A stretch of DNA of 64,000 bases from Symbiodinium natans (GCA_905221605.1 CAJNDS010000237.1:75001-139000), one strand, 5' to 3'. Shown: positions 21,159 through 32,147, numbered from the stretch's first letter. Program-made: numbers and translations. Notes: a model not told the origin generated them from the sequence alone.

Positions 21159-21765
21159 GTATGAATCCTCCCCTCCGCAACGGAAACGGCCTCAACCCTA
21201 TAAACCCCACTGAAGTCCTGACCTGCTCATCAGGACATTGCGGTTCCGCATGACACTCCTGCTGCACTTGAGACTTCGGTCATCCCCCCACAACCCGGTG
21301 GTTGGGGTTTAGGGTTTAGGGTTTAGGGTTTAGGGTTTAGGGTTTAGGGCTTAGGGCTTAGGGCTTAGGGTTTAGGGTTTAGGGTTTAGGGTTTAGGGTT
21401 TAGGGTTTAGGGCTTAGGGTTTAGGGTTTAGGGTTTCTAGGCCGACTGCCAGCATGCTCACTTCAGTCGCTAGACTAGACCCATGCATTTTTTTGCCACC
21501 AGCAAGCCATCAGGTGTATGCTCTGAACGTGCTCGTATCAACCCTCAATTTCTGTTGGTTAGAAGGCTCTCTGGTTCCCGAACTCTCATATGCCCTTATA
21601 TGAGTCCTACAGCCCAATATAACTTTTAAGCCGTTTTCAGCCCTTCTAGCACCTCAACTTGAACCCGAAACCCTAAACCCTAAACCCTAAACCCAAAACC
21701 CTAAACCCTAAACCCGAAATCCTTGTGTTTTGTGTTTCTGGGGTGTGCGATTTGGCCCTCCGAGG

Positions 21766-21848
21766 ACTTCGAGCATGCTCTGGAGAGCACACTGGGAACT
21801 CTGCCTACAAAGCTTGCCGCGGACCTCATGCACCTTGGGTGCATCGAG
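21766..21848 (+). CDS. Candidate exon
   Basis: Frame reads EDFEHALESTLGTLPTKLAA then DLMHLGCIE, ending at GAG|GTTCAG. Helical and acidic, unlike random translation. Confidence 0.55.
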
Positions 21849-22050
21849 GTTCAGGGTTTAGGGGTTCAGGGTTCGGGGTTCAGGGTGGGTTTAGGGTTCA
21901 GGGTTTAGGGTTTAGGGTTTAGGGCTCGAGGTTCGGGGTTTCCCCAAAGACTGCGCAGATGAAAACCCGAACCCTGAACCCTGAACCATAGAAAAACCCT
22001 GACCCCCTAAACCTTATATAAACCCTGACCACCATAAATGCTGCTGCAAG

Positions 22051-22123
22051 CTGAGGTCGGACGCGGCCGTGGCCGGCCTGGCGTCTGAAACCAAGCCTCT
22101 GACTGCCTGGGACACCTTCGCAG
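22051..22123 (+). CDS. Candidate exon
   Basis: ATGCTGCTGCAAG acceptor, LRSDAAVAGLASETKPLTAW then DTFA, GC donor. Confidence 0.5.
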
Positions 22124-22541
22124 GCCACTGGCTTTCGGGTTCAGGGTTTCATTTTAATTGTTTTGTCTTTTTGATTGTTATTATGTTTGTTCTTTCTTTT
22201 GTGTAGGGGGGGGGGGGGGTAAGGTTTCAGGGCTTTAGGGTTTTGTTTGGGGCGTTCGGGTTTGGGGTCTTATTTCGGGATCCTTTCTGCTGCTGTTTAG
22301 CTTGGTTATTTGGGGGTGCCTACATGCAATTGTGTGCCAAGGTTGAAAAGGAATCCTTCGTTTCTACTCTGCCGAGCATGGGTCAAGATTGGGGTCCTTT
22401 TTTGGGGGGGGGAGGTCGTTTCACAAAGCCTCCTGTTTTGGAAGGTATCTCTCAGGGCCCTGGAGAAGGGTCGGCCCCCCAAACCTGAAGCCCAAAGCCC
22501 TTTTAGGGCTTAGGCTTTGCCTAAGCCCTAAACTGCTGGAG

Positions 22542-22636
22542 GTGGATTGAGCCGACATATCGTGGACGACACGCCTTGGGACGCCCACCCCGCCGCGGGT
22601 CCAAGCTTCCTCAGGGGAGAACATCAAGGGGCTCGG
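22542..22636 (+). CDS. Candidate exon
   Basis: GLSRHIVDDTPWDAHPAAGP then SFLRGEHQGAR, ending at CGG|GTTTTG. Protein-like. Confidence 0.5.
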
Positions 22637-22798
22637 GTTTTGGGGCTTTGCTAGGGTTTAGGGTCTAGGGTTCAGGGTTGAGGGTTTAGTAGGGTCTAGG
22701 GTTTAGGGTTTAGGGTTTAGGGTTTAGGGTTTAGGGTTTAGGGTTTCGGGTTGTTGCTAGTTCCCATCTGCGATTATGTATGATGCTCTGTTTCCGGG

Positions 22799-22879
22799 GT
22801 GCTGTTTGGACCCTTGGCGCCGTCATACAAGTTGCGACGGCGGCTGTGTGCCATGAAAAACATTGCATGTGTGCCATGA
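22799..22879 (+). CDS. Candidate exon over a 22-bp tandem duplication
   Basis: VLFGPLAPSYKLRRRLCAMK then NIA. The 22-bp word containing TGTGTGCCATGAAAAACATT is repeated back to back at about 22,846-22,890. Confidence 0.4.
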   Translation: MLFGPLAPSYKLRRRLCAMKNIACVP

Positions 22880-22909
22880 AAAACATTGCGGGCCCATTGC
22901 GGTCTGGAT

Positions 22910-23175
22910 TATAGTATATAACATATATATATGTATATATGTATATTCCTATACAGGTGTCAGTATAAGTATGAGCACAAGCATAAGTTTGAGTAGAAGT
23001 AGAAGTATTAGTATAAAAACAAATATAAGTATAAGCAGAATATCAGTAGAAGTAAGAATAGAATAGAATAGAATAGAATAGAATAGACAACAATTTGAGA
23101 TAATAATAATATACAATAATATATAAGAATATACAAGAATATACCATAAAAGACAATACTGTATCATGTATATGT
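22910..23175 (+). repeat. AT-rich simple sequence
   Basis: ATATGT, AAGTAT-like and a run of AATAG pentamers (23057-23092). No gene seen. Confidence 0.8.
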
Positions 23176-23723
23176 TCCTTATAGTTGAGGGTACCCAGAA
23201 GGACCATCATGTAGATCGACCCCCATTGGAGTCAGTCTTTGTATGTCACTGCACCTCAAATGCACACAGGTTGCCGCAACGGAGGAGACACTTAAACCCT
23301 AAAGCTTAAAACCCTCTCCTAAACCCCAAACCCCAAACCCTAAACCCCAAACCCTAAACCCTAAATTGCTGGCAGCTTTTATCGCACCATCTGCAAGCCA
23401 CGGATGCCTACCCTTTTATCCCTTTGAGGGGGCAGGTCTTCCCTTCTGAGCCCCAGAATTAACAACAGAGGGTTGGCCCCTTAAAGGGCAGGGTGTAGGG
23501 CTTAGGGTTTTAGGATTTAGGGTTTTGGGTTTTGGGGTTTAGATCCTTCAAACCCCTCTAGCCCCGCCAAAATTCTGGACCCTGAGGCCCCCGTAAGCCT
23601 TCTCCAAAACAGCTTCTGGCAACCTCTTCAAAGAGTACATGAGTGAGAAACCTCTTGAAAACAACTTCTGGCAAGCTCTCAAACCCCTTATGAGCCCCCT
23701 GCAGAACGCCCGGGTTCACATTG

Positions 23724-23856
23724 CTTACTGTTGGTTAGTGGAATGAGGTACCCTACATCCCCCTGCATAGACCCTTTAAGGGATTCTATAGGGTACCTCG
23801 TTCCCTCCTAAACCCTAAACCCTAAACCCCTCATCCCCTACGTAACCAACAGTAAG
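23724..23856. mobile_element. Fold-back element carrying CCCTAAA units
   Basis: CTTACTGTTGGTTA and TAACCAACAGTAAG are perfect inverted ends; GAGGTACCCTA and TAGGGTACCTC form a second inner pair. Two CCCTAAA units lie on one side only (about 23812-23830), as if inserted into the element. Confidence 0.65.
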
Positions 23857-23867
23857 ATTGACGTCAG

Positions 23868-23936
23868 GTCGTGCGGCGCGCACCGGGACCTCCTTTTGGC
23901 CCAGCGGCGCCTCTGACTTGCGGTTTCGGATTTTAG
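23868..23936 (+). CDS. Candidate exon
   Basis: GATTGACGTCAG acceptor, VVRRAPGPPFGPAAPLTCGF; closes at TAG within a repeat word. Confidence 0.45.
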   Translation, partial: VVRRAPGPPFGPAAPLTCGFGF

Positions 23937-24324
23937 GGGCGAGGGGCTTAGGGGTTCAGGGTTTAGGGTTTAGGGTTTAGGGTCAGTAGCGTAGCTGCAT
24001 ATTCCCTTAATCTGCTTCAAAGGGTTCGGAAGTATGGGCGCTTGGGTTTAGGGGGTATTTGTAAGGGTCCAAAGATGGAATATGGGCCCATAACCCGAAA
24101 GGCCCTTGTGAAGACCCTACAAGATACACGGCTGCCTGCCGCGAACACCACCCAAAGCCCTAGAAACCCCAAGTAAGTGCCCTCAGCCCTCATCTAAGCC
24201 CTGACCTTTGCCTTCCTAGCCTTAAACCCTAAACTCTTTCTTTAACTCGAAAGCCCTAAACCCTTGACCCTTAACCTGCAAACCCGAAAGCGCCCTAAAG
24301 CCTTAAGCCCGAAACCCGAGCAAG

Positions 24325-24386
24325 GAGTGGGATGAGCGAACGCGACTCTTCGAGGAGCGCCAGGCGAGGGATCCGCGAGCCTTCTG
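24325..24386 (+). CDS. Candidate exon
   Basis: CCCGAGCAAG acceptor, EWDERTRLFEERQARDPRAF, donor G|GTTTGG. A charged helix, clearly protein-like. Confidence 0.55.
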
Positions 24387-24897
24387 GTTTGGGGTTTAGG
24401 GTTCAGGGTTTAGGGTTTAGGCTTCAGGGTTTCGAGGGTTTCGAGAGTTCAGGGTTTAGGATTTAGGGTTTGGAGTTCAGGGTTTAGGGTTTAGACTTCA
24501 GAGTATCTAGGTTTCCAGTGCTTCGAGGATTTCGAGGCTTCAGGGGTTTACGCCTGGGCCCCAGTTGTCTAGCATTTTGCTTTTATTCTCACCCTCAGAG
24601 GGGTTGTTAATGTTAAGGACAGCTATGCCCACATGCACCATCACCGGCAACAACAGTGCTCTACTACCGCTCAGCGAATTCAAGACATGACAGGGGAGAG
24701 GACAGGCACGAGGACAGATATGAGGAGAATTTTGTTTCAGCATTTTTGGCTAATAAGGGTTCAGGGTTGAACTTTTCTTTTCAGTTGCTCCTCTGCGCCA
24801 TGCTGGTTGTTTCGTGGTGCAGGCGCGGCTCACTGCAGGCGCGGCCGCAGCTCCTGCGCTTAATAACGGCGTTTTTGTTTGGAATTTCGGTGTGATT

Positions 24898-24907
24898 TAG
24901 AGAGAGC

Positions 24908-24938
<31 letters not shown>

Positions 24939-25038
24939 AGAGAGAGGGAGGAGAGAGAGAGTGAGAGAATGAGAGAGTGAGAGAGTGAGAGAGTGAGAGA
25001 GTGAGAGAGTGAGAGAGTGAGAGAGTGAGAGAGTGAGA
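24898..25038 (+). repeat. (GA)n / GTGAGAGA array
   Basis: GA dinucleotides grade into a regular GTGAGAGA octamer repeat. Confidence 0.9.
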
Positions 25039-25292
25039 AGGGTTCCAAGCCCCAAAGAAAGACAGAAAGAGTAGGGTTTAGTTTAGGGTTTAGGGCTTTC
25101 GGTGCTAACGGGGGGGGGGGATAGGGTTAACCTTTTAAGGAATGTGTTCAGGGGGCTGGCTCAATGGTGGGAGGATTAAAAGTTAGGATTTGAATATCCC
25201 CGAATAAGGCGAAAACACCAGTGCGGGCTCAGGGTTAAGGACTTCGGGTTTGGGACCATCCCAAAAGGCACGGGCGACTCAGGTGATTGCAG

Positions 25293-25322
25293 ATGGTGGA
25301 GCTGCACAAAGACGCGCGAGTG
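25293..25322 (+). CDS. Candidate 30-nt microexon
   Basis: CAGGTGATTGCAG acceptor, MVELHKDARV, donor GTGAAA. Confidence 0.4.
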
Positions 25323-25478
25323 GTGAAAATGGAGGGCTTTTGGTTTTGCCTCGTGCTGACTGGGCTCCGGGGTTTTGAGGTTCAGGGTAGTCACAGGGTG
25401 ATCAAGGTCTGGGATGCAGGGTGTAAGGTTTGCAGTGTTGAGGGTTGAGGGTTTGAGGCTGAGGTTTTCCAAGGCTCC

Positions 25479-25510
<32 letters not shown>

Positions 25511-25870
25511 ACCTAAACCCTAAACCCTAAACCCTGAGCGTTCAGGGAGCAAAACCTTTGTCGTAGGGCTCTCGCAACCCGAAATATCTCAACTCCATGC
25601 TACCGGAACCACCCAGCACAGTAGAGCTGGGTTTGCCCTAAAAGCCCTAAAAGCCCTAAGGCGGCTTTTGGGACATTTAAGGCTGGCCCTGTGCTATCCG
25701 GAACACGGCCTGGTACTTACATAAACATGCTGAAAAGGCGCAGCCTCGCCAGGCAATGAACTCCACACTCTTAAACTCTAAGCCCTAAAAATCCGAAAGC
25801 CCTAAAGCCCTGGACCTTGAAACCCTAAAACCCTAAACCCTGAACCCCAATTAAAGGTAGAGACGTCCAG

Positions 25871-25950
25871 ATGCACGGAAAGCGCGGCACGAGCATGTGC
25901 AGCCTCCCAAAGAAGCTTTCGTCCATTTTGGCAGTGCTCGTCATCTTCAG
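25871..25950 (+). CDS. Candidate first exon with signal-anchor
   Basis: ATG follows AGACGTCCAG directly. MHGKRGTSMCSLPKKLSSIL then AVLVIFR is basic then hydrophobic, as in a signal anchor. Donor AG|GTTTAT. Confidence 0.5.
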
Positions 25951-26053
25951 GTTTATAAGGTTTAAGAGTTTATATAGGGTTTAGGGTTTTGGGTTCTGGG
26001 GTTTTGGAGACTTTGGGTTTTGGGGTGTGGGGTTTAGTGTGTTTGTGGTTTAG

Positions 26054-26188
26054 GCGCCATATGGTGTGGCCATGGCAGACATGCGGTGCAGCCGACCGGC
26101 ATTGTGCGCCTTGTCAACTTTTGGCTCACAGCCGCGACCTGAATACTTTAAATTGGTTCCGCGGCGCTGGCTTGCACGGACGTGTTGA
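26054..26188 (+). CDS. Candidate terminal exon with telomere-like acceptor
   Basis: GTGGTTTAG|GCG: the acceptor is a TTTAG word. Then 44 codons (APYGVAMADMRCSRPALCAL ... PRPEYFKLVPRRWLARTC) to TGA. Confidence 0.5.
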   Translation, partial: APYGVAMADMRCSRPALCALSTFGSQPRPEYFKLVPRRWLARTC

Positions 26189-26273
26189 AGTTGAATGGCC
26201 CTAAACCCTAAACCCTAAACCCTAAACCCTAAACCCTAAACCCTAAACCCTAAACCCTAAACCCTTCACCCCC

Positions 26274-26411
26274 ATGCTGAAGCCAGCTGTCATGCAAAAG
26301 CATGCCCGGCGCACAGAGCGCCCACTCCTCGAAAGTTGGATCCCCAGCGCAAGCATAGAGGGCCCTCCAAGCCCCTTAGATAGTTCTTACTTGGCAAGGA
26401 GAATACCTTAA
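26274..26411 (+). CDS. Candidate small ORF
   Basis: 45 codons from ATG (MLKPAVMQKHARRTERPLLE). A second overlapping frame is also open (AEASCHAKACPAHRAPTPRK), so which one is used is unknown. Confidence 0.35.
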   Translation: MLKPAVMQKHARRTERPLLESWIPSASIEGPPSPLDSSYLARRIP

Positions 26412-26503
26412 ACCATAGAGGGTTCAGAGATTAGGGTTCTTTCTTGACAAGGAACATACCTTTAAGAATTGAGGCTTCAGAGATTAGGGTGTTGACCTTT
26501 CAG

Positions 26504-26597
26504 GGGCAGATTCGGCGACGAAGATTCGTAGCAACAAGACTCCTCCGGCGCCGGCGCAAGAATGGAGGAGTTCCTCGAGAGGTGCGGCAGCTGTCAG
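26504..26597 (+). CDS. Candidate exon
   Basis: TTGACCTTTCAG acceptor; frame ADSATKIRSNKTPPAPAQEW then RSSSRGAAAV; donor AG|GTTCCT. A family 2 element starts five bases into the intron. Confidence 0.5.
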
Positions 26598-26602
26598 GTT
26601 CC

Positions 26603-26810
26603 TACTTGGAGGTTCATGGTACTCAGCAACCCAAGTATAACCCTATTAGGGTACTTAAGGTGTCATAAGTGAGTTATGACACCTTAAGTACCCTAATAGT
26701 AACCCAACTAGATCTGTACTTAAAATTCTATTAGGGTACTTAAGGGGGCTTATAAGTAAGTTATTGCTACACTTATGGTTATGTTGCAAGATGCCCTGAA
26801 CCTCCAAGTA
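26603..26810. mobile_element. Fold-back family 2 element (copy C) with nested perfect palindrome
   Basis: TACTTGGAGGTTCA and TGAACCTCCAAGTA ends. Inside, 26643-26668 and 26674-26699 are perfect 26-bp inverted arms with a 5-nt spacer. About 208 bp in all. Confidence 0.8.
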
Positions 26811-27199
26811 AGGGTAGTTCCATGGTCCCTTACAAGATGTTCCCTTGACCTTCTTTGGTTCTGAAGTATGGGCCCTTGTGCTTATGGGGGGGGGGTATCT
26901 AAAGAGGGCTAAACAAGGCTTCCACGATTCAGGGCCCAGATTAGGGGACCACGTAAGTCCCCTAAGATGGTCTCCAGGTTTGGGGTTCGGGGTGTCTAGG
27001 GAACCCTGAAACCATTCTTCGGTTTTTTGGGTTTTAGAAAACCTATGAGAGCATTCAGTCCGAAGCCCTTGACCCTCTTTCCCTTCAAACCCTGAAATCC
27101 TAAAACTTCCCTAAACCCTAACCCCTAACCCCTAAACCACAAACCCCAGCCCCTAAACCCCAAACCCTAAACCGCCCTTAAGTCATAAATCCGTCCTAG

Positions 27200-27283
27200 G
27201 TGACAGGGAGAACTGAATTTGCCCTCTTGAAAACGCTGGGAGATGGAGTCTGCGGCAATCTGAAGTGTGGTCCCTCAATGTAG
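27200..27283 (+). CDS. Candidate terminal exon
   Basis: VTGRTEFALLKTLGDGVCGN then LKCGPSM to TAG. Contains one of only two GGYCCNTC octamers found in the left 51 kb (27269). Confidence 0.5.
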   Translation: MTGRTEFALLKTLGDGVCGNLKCGPSM

Positions 27284-27756
27284 CGCCCAAAAAGTCCAAC
27301 CTAAAAGCCCTAGAAGCCCAAAAATCCCTTAAGCCCTTCCCTAAACCCTAAACCCTAAACCCTAAACCCTAAACCCTAAACCCTAAACCCTAAACCCTAA
27401 ACCCTAAACCCTAAACCCTAAACCCTAAACCCTAAACCCTAAACCCTAAACCCTAAACCCTAAACCCTAGCCACTGAAGCCCCGAACTGGTTTCAGGAAG
27501 AGCGCTGCCCGCCACGCGGAACCGGCATGGATTGAGGGTGAACCCCGAGAGCCGAGTTTAGGGTGTAGGGTTGCGGGTCTACGGTTTAGGGTTTAAGGTT
27601 TAGGGTTTAGGGTTTAGGGTTCTCTAAATTAGGGTCCCTTTTTGGGTCTCTTATAACGCGGCACCCTATAAAAAAGGGACCTCCCAAAAAAAGACCCAAA
27701 AAATTGGAGGACTACCCAGGTAATGAGTGCATGAGTGTTATGTCGTATCTTGTCAG

Positions 27757-27806
27757 ATGACCGAGACACAATCGAAACAGTTTTCACGGGAGTTGAAGGC
27801 AAAAAA
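27757..27806 (+). CDS. Candidate first exon
   Basis: TCGTATCTTGTCAG directly precedes ATG: MTETQSKQFSRELKAKK. An AG next to ATG would suit spliced-leader trans-splicing. Confidence 0.4.
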
Positions 27807-27839
27807 GCCCTGCAAACCCTCTGAACCCCACAGAGTGCC

Positions 27840-27972
27840 AAATAAAACCCTAAAACCCTAAAACCCTAAAACCCTAAAACCCTAAAACCCTAAAACCCTA
27901 AAACCCTAAAACCCTAATTAAAACCCTAAAACCCTAGAACCCTAAAACCCTAAACCCTAAACCCTAAAACCA
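27840..27972 (+). repeat. CCCTAAAA (8-mer) array
   Basis: About 14 units of the TTTTAGGG-type octamer, next to ordinary CCCTAAA. Another locally fixed variant. Confidence 0.9.
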
Positions 27973-28120
27973 ATGCGCTTCAGGTGTGGACGTTACTGAG
28001 GAAGGAGCGGCTTCTGCCCCAATCTGCTCGAGGGTTTCGCTTTGAATTGAAGCTTGCGTGAGTTGTCGCAGTAATCAGGGTTTAGGGTTTAGGGTTTAGG
28101 GTTTAGGGTTTCGGGTTCAG

Positions 28121-28225
28121 TTCGATGTCCCCATTGATCGCGTTGCGCGACCCTGTACGACTCTTGGCATGGTCTGGCCTGTAGCAGGGCTGCAAGGACT
28201 GCCTACAAGGCTCCCCGAATCTTCA
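28121..28225 (+). CDS. Candidate exon
   Basis: TTTCGGGTTCAG acceptor, FDVPIDRVARPCTTLGMVWP then VAGLQGLPTRLPES. Protein-like. The donor is unresolved. Confidence 0.5.
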
Positions 28226-28363
28226 ACCCCAAACCCTGAACCAGCCCTAAACTTTCTAAACTGACTCTAAACCCAAACTCTAAACCCCAAGCCTGAACCC
28301 CAAACCCCGAACCCTCAACCCCGAACCCAAAGCCCTGAACCCTGAACCCCAAGCCTTTCTGAG

Positions 28364-28445
28364 GCCCAAGTGGAAGTGGCACGTGCCCAAAGTCAAACTG
28401 CGCTTGTTTGGCAGACGCACGCTTGGAAGCGAGAACTTCCGAGGG
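28364..28445 (+). CDS. Candidate exon
   Basis: CCTTTCTGAG acceptor, AQVEVARAQSQTALVWQTHA then WKRELPR, donor GG|GTTTCG. Confidence 0.55.
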
Positions 28446-28535
28446 GTTTCGGGGCTTCGGGCTTAGTTGGGGTTTAGGGTTTAGGGTTTAGGGTGTAGGG
28501 TGTAGGGTTTAGGGCGCATATATACAAGTAAGCAG

Positions 28536-28563
28536 GAGGTAGTTGGTGAACTCCCGAACCACC
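28536..28563 (+). CDS. Candidate 28-nt microexon
   Basis: AAGTAAGCAG acceptor, EVVGELPNH, donor GTGAGG. Confidence 0.4.
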
Positions 28564-29523
28564 GTGAGGAGAGGGGGGGGGGGGGTATGCCTCAATGAAA
28601 GAAGTACCTGTGGTCGATTTTTGAAGCAGGGGGCTTCAAACAACAGGGGGACATGGTCTAAGCCGGCCAAGTGGGTGGGCATGCTGATTATGTTTTGGGG
28701 CTTAGGTTGAGGGTTTCGGGCCAGTTGGCGGCTGTTCCGTTGCCAGATCCCCCCAAACCCTGAACCGCTGAACCCTAAACCCTAAGTCCCGCACTTTCCT
28801 CACCTTGGCAAGGGGTCTCTGTTTTGGCGGCCCCGAACCCAAACCCTGAACCCTGAACCCGAAACTAAACTAGAGCCACAAAATTGCCCATAAGTTAGAT
28901 CCAACCCCGAGGTCGTAAGCGGCCAGAACCCACAACTACCGCCTCCTCCATGTTAGCATAACACGACAGCCTTATAACAAGAGAACAATATGACATCATA
29001 GAGAATCTCCTAGCGGTCTAAGAAAATGACATGATATGATATCATATTTCATCGATATGATAATCTGATGATACCCCTAAACCCTAGACCCAAAAACCCT
29101 AAACCCTAAAGCCAAAAACCCTAAACCCTAAATCCTGAACCCCAAAAACCATCAACCAGATCCCAGGACTGGAAGGACTGCCAGATGTTTCTCTAGCTCC
29201 CGAGGCGAGACATGCTAATGACCTTGCAACTTTTTTTCGGGGGCATTGGGGCTTTGGGGGTGTTAGGGGTTTGGGGTTTGGGGGTCTTCGGGTTTAGGGT
29301 GTTTAGGGCAATCGGGGTTTGGGGTCTAGGTTGCGGACTTTGGGCTTGGGCATTACATGTTCGCGTCGGATCCTTGTGATCGGTGTCGAACCTTGATGGA
29401 ACCCCCCCCCCGAAATTTCTAAGCCACCAAAGCCCCAAAGAACGAGACTCTCAAGGTTACCGTCTATGGGACACTGGGTCCAGTACTTGGATGCCGAGTA
29501 GCGCCCTGATTTCCGTTTAGTGT

Positions 29524-29893
29524 TAGGATCCTTATACACACCCCTTTTATACAAGAAGGGTTTTGGGTTTAGGATCCTTATACCCCTTTTATACAAGAAG
29601 GGTTTAGGGTTTAGGATCCTTCTACCCCTTTTATACAAGAAGGGTTTAGGGTTTAGGATCCTTATACCCCTTTTATACAAGAAGAGGGTTTAGGATCCTT
29701 ATACCCTTTTTATACAAGAAGGGCTTAGGGTTTAGGATCCCTATACCCCTTTTATACAAGAAGGGTTTAGGGGGTTTAGGACACTAGGCTATCTGTTAGG
29801 ATCCTTATACACACCCCTTTTATACAAGAAGGGTTTAGGGTTTAGGATCCTCATACCCCTTTATACAAGAAAGGTCTAGGGGGTTTAGGACAC
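29524..29893 (+). repeat. About 47-bp minisatellite containing GGATCC
   Basis: Seven to eight copies of TTTAGGATCCTTATACCCC plus TTTTATACAAGAAGGGTTTA. Each unit contains the fold-back TATACCCCTTTTATA and a GGGTTTAGG telomere word. Copies near 29,700 and 29,850 have lost bases. Confidence 0.9.
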
Positions 29894-29922
29894 TAGGCTA
29901 TCTAGACACTATCTTCTGGAAG

Positions 29923-29989
29923 GTGGTCGCACCACCTACGTCACCTGTATCGCCTGCACCCGCTGTGCTGCCCACGCGGCCGCAGGCGA
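29923..29989 (+). CDS. Candidate exon, proline-rich
   Basis: TTCTGGAAG acceptor, VVAPPTSPVSPAPAVLPTRP then QA, with a donor overlapping GTTGTTTAGGG. A telomere array follows at once. Confidence 0.5.
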
Positions 29990-30064
29990 GTTGTTTAGGG
30001 TTTAGGGTTTAGGGTTTAGGGTTTAGGGTTTAGGGTTTTTCAAGGGATGAAGACTCGTACTCCA

Positions 30065-30168
30065 AAGGTTGTACCCCTAAAGGTTCTCCTTAATATACTC
30101 CTAATATGGCCCTTATATTCTTTCAGGGATCCTGAAACAGGGACCCCAAAACCCAAGGGTACAACCTT
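30065..30168. mobile_element. Fold-back element
   Basis: AAGGTTGTACCC and GGGTACAACCTT are perfect inverted ends around an AT-rich centre. Confidence 0.6.
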
Positions 30169-30253
30169 AAGGGTCCAAGGTAGAACCCCTAGAGTTTAGG
30201 GTTTGGGGAGCTACCCTAGTCCCTAGCACTAAGTCTTAAGCAACCTTCTGCAG

Positions 30254-30312
30254 GGCCTTGACAAGATATTCCCATGACCGAGGCAAGACTACATCCCACG
30301 ACAACTTGCAGG
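30254..30312 (+). CDS. Candidate exon
   Basis: CAACCTTCTGCAG acceptor, ALTRYSHDRGKTTSHDNLQ, donor G|GTTTAGGG from the next array. Confidence 0.5.
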
Positions 30313-30340
30313 GTTTAGGGTTTAGGGCTTAGGCGTGTTC

Positions 30341-30487
30341 ATGTCTGAGCTCGGTCGGCCCTTGAAATGTTTCGTAGTTTCCTTCACCAGGGCTTATGAG
30401 GTACTTATCGGAGGTCATGTTTATGGCCCAAGCAACGGCCCGGAACTCCGCAATGAGGCCTACTATTATTGCCTTCCGATGCGTTGA
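30341..30487 (+). CDS. Candidate 48-codon ORF
   Basis: MSELGRPLKCFVVSFTRAYE then VLIGGHVYGPSNGPELRNEA and YYYCLPMR to TGA. The antisense frame is also open for about 55 codons, so strand is not certain; sense reading fits the neighbours. Confidence 0.5.
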   Translation: MSELGRPLKCFVVSFTRAYEVLIGGHVYGPSNGPELRNEAYYYCLPMR

Positions 30488-30837
30488 GTAGGTAGCCTCT
30501 AACCCTTGGGGGGGGGGGGGTACGAAAAAGAATCCGCTTGAGAACCAAAAGGTTGAGCCATTCCCGTCAGGAAACTGAGCATGCAGTGAAGGTTTAGAGG
30601 CCCTTGGGAACCTTGGGCAAGGTCAGCCTTTGGGAGCACTAGGGAATCGAAATGGAAAATCGAGTTGCCTACCTCCCCTACACCCCCGAAGCCCGGTTTA
30701 GGGTTTAGGGTTTAGGGTGTAGGGTTTAGGGTTTAGGGTTAGGGTTTAGGGCCCCAAAAACCCAAGCACTTTATGGCATCAAATCAGCCAGCTTGCTTTT
30801 AACGTAGGATGTTAGGCCCGAGGGTGGCTAGGAAGCC

Positions 30838-30916
30838 ATGGGAAGGTCGAACCAAGTCCAGATGTCCTTGCTCTCGCTGCCGCCCATGAGTTCCTTGAAC
30901 TCACTGTTGAAGAAGA
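30838..30916 (+). CDS. Candidate first exon
   Basis: MGRSNQVQMSLLSLPPMSSL then NSLLKKR, ending in a G run. Confidence 0.4.
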
Positions 30917-31143
30917 GGGGGGGGGGTCTTTGTTCCAAGCCTGCCAAACTGGATCATTCAGGGTTTAGGCCTTAGGATCCAGGGTTACAATAGGATAGAA
31001 GGCAAGCAAAAGGCCCCCGAGGGTCAGATCAATCCCATCTCTTTCGGGCTGTGGGTCTTTCGAGTGACGGCTTCACCTCACGTTGCGGACTTGGGCTTAG
31101 GTCGTGTGTGAGTCCTGGGCAGGGGTGGGGGGTTAGGGTTTAG

Positions 31144-31195
31144 GGTGGCGATGAATCACATGAAGCATCCGAAGGCCAACAGCCTTAGCAAAACT
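31144..31195 (+). CDS. Candidate exon with telomere-like acceptor
   Basis: GGGTTTAG|GGTGGCG acceptor, VAMNHMKHPKANSLSKT, donor GTAAAG. Confidence 0.45.
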
Positions 31196-31389
31196 GTAAA
31201 GTTAGGGTCGTGGTCCTAGCGTGATGCTCCCTGCACCTTACCCATCCGGGAGCAACCTCTGGCACCCAAAAGCTTCCCTTCTTTTGTGTGTCTGCGCATT
31301 TTGCAGAATCATGTCATGTGGTGACCTAAACCCTAACTTGGGGTCCTGATGGGGTTTAGATTCGAGTGTGATGTAATCAAAGGGTTGTT

Positions 31390-31635
31390 GTGCTAATTCA
31401 AGTTGAGGGGTTCGGGGTGCAAGTGTACGAAGTTTCCGGTTCGATTAAGACTGGCGTTAAGCCTTCTTCCGTTTGCCCAAACGGCAGAGTGCCTTTGCTC
31501 TGCAACATGTGCCATGCAGTGTACCCCGCACATGAACTACCGAAGGGAACTGGCCATCGCCACCTCCGAACTCAGATAGCTAGAAGGAGGCTTCGATACC
31601 TCTTCATGGATTGGGAACCACATTATATGAATTGA
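31390..31635 (+). CDS. Candidate exon, possible small zinc-binding segment
   Basis: Open frame of 81 codons. The middle, LLCNMCHAVYPAHELPKGTG then HRHLRTQIARRR, has CxxC and closely spaced His residues that could bind zinc. The 5' part runs through GGGGTTCGGGG-like sequence and may be intronic. Confidence 0.5.
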   Translation: MLIQVEGFGVQVYEVSGSIKTGVKPSSVCPNGRVPLLCNMCHAVYPAHELPKGTGHRHLRTQIARRRLRYLFMDWEPHYMN

Positions 31636-32147
31636 GGCAAGTTTTGCCAAAGTAAAGGGCGCTGGATGTTAAATCTGTGTAACCTGAAAGCCACCTTCCT
31701 GGCATCCAAGGCAACTGGCTGCCTTGTCGGCCAGCTTGGCTGAGAGAGAGGTTCCACCGATAACTCTGTGGTCACTTCTCCAAAATATGGTTTTTCTTGG
31801 GGGGTGTCCTTATCATAAGGCGGCCCTCTTAATGCAGCATACGCCAAAAGGGACCATAATTTAGAGAACTGACTATGTGGAAGCATCACCAACTGCAACC
31901 TGAACGCCTCCGTCTGCGGCTAAGCCCTGATCCGTCAACCCTGACTGAGTCCTAAACCCTGAGGCCCCAAATTTAGGGTTTAGGGTTTAGTGTTTAGGGT
32001 TAGCGGCCGATGCCCAGAAATAGGAGGCAGGGGTCTGAGAATCTGGGCTTAAGCTTGAGGAAAATCCGAGACCCTGGCTCCAGAGCAATGTCAAGCCTTA
32101 TAGCGTTGAGGATTTCGGGGTTTCGGATTTTCGGACACCCCATGCAG

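Noticed and set aside
24860-25048. LSHSLTLS repeat frame on the - strand
   Set aside because: Translation of a GTGAGAGA array.
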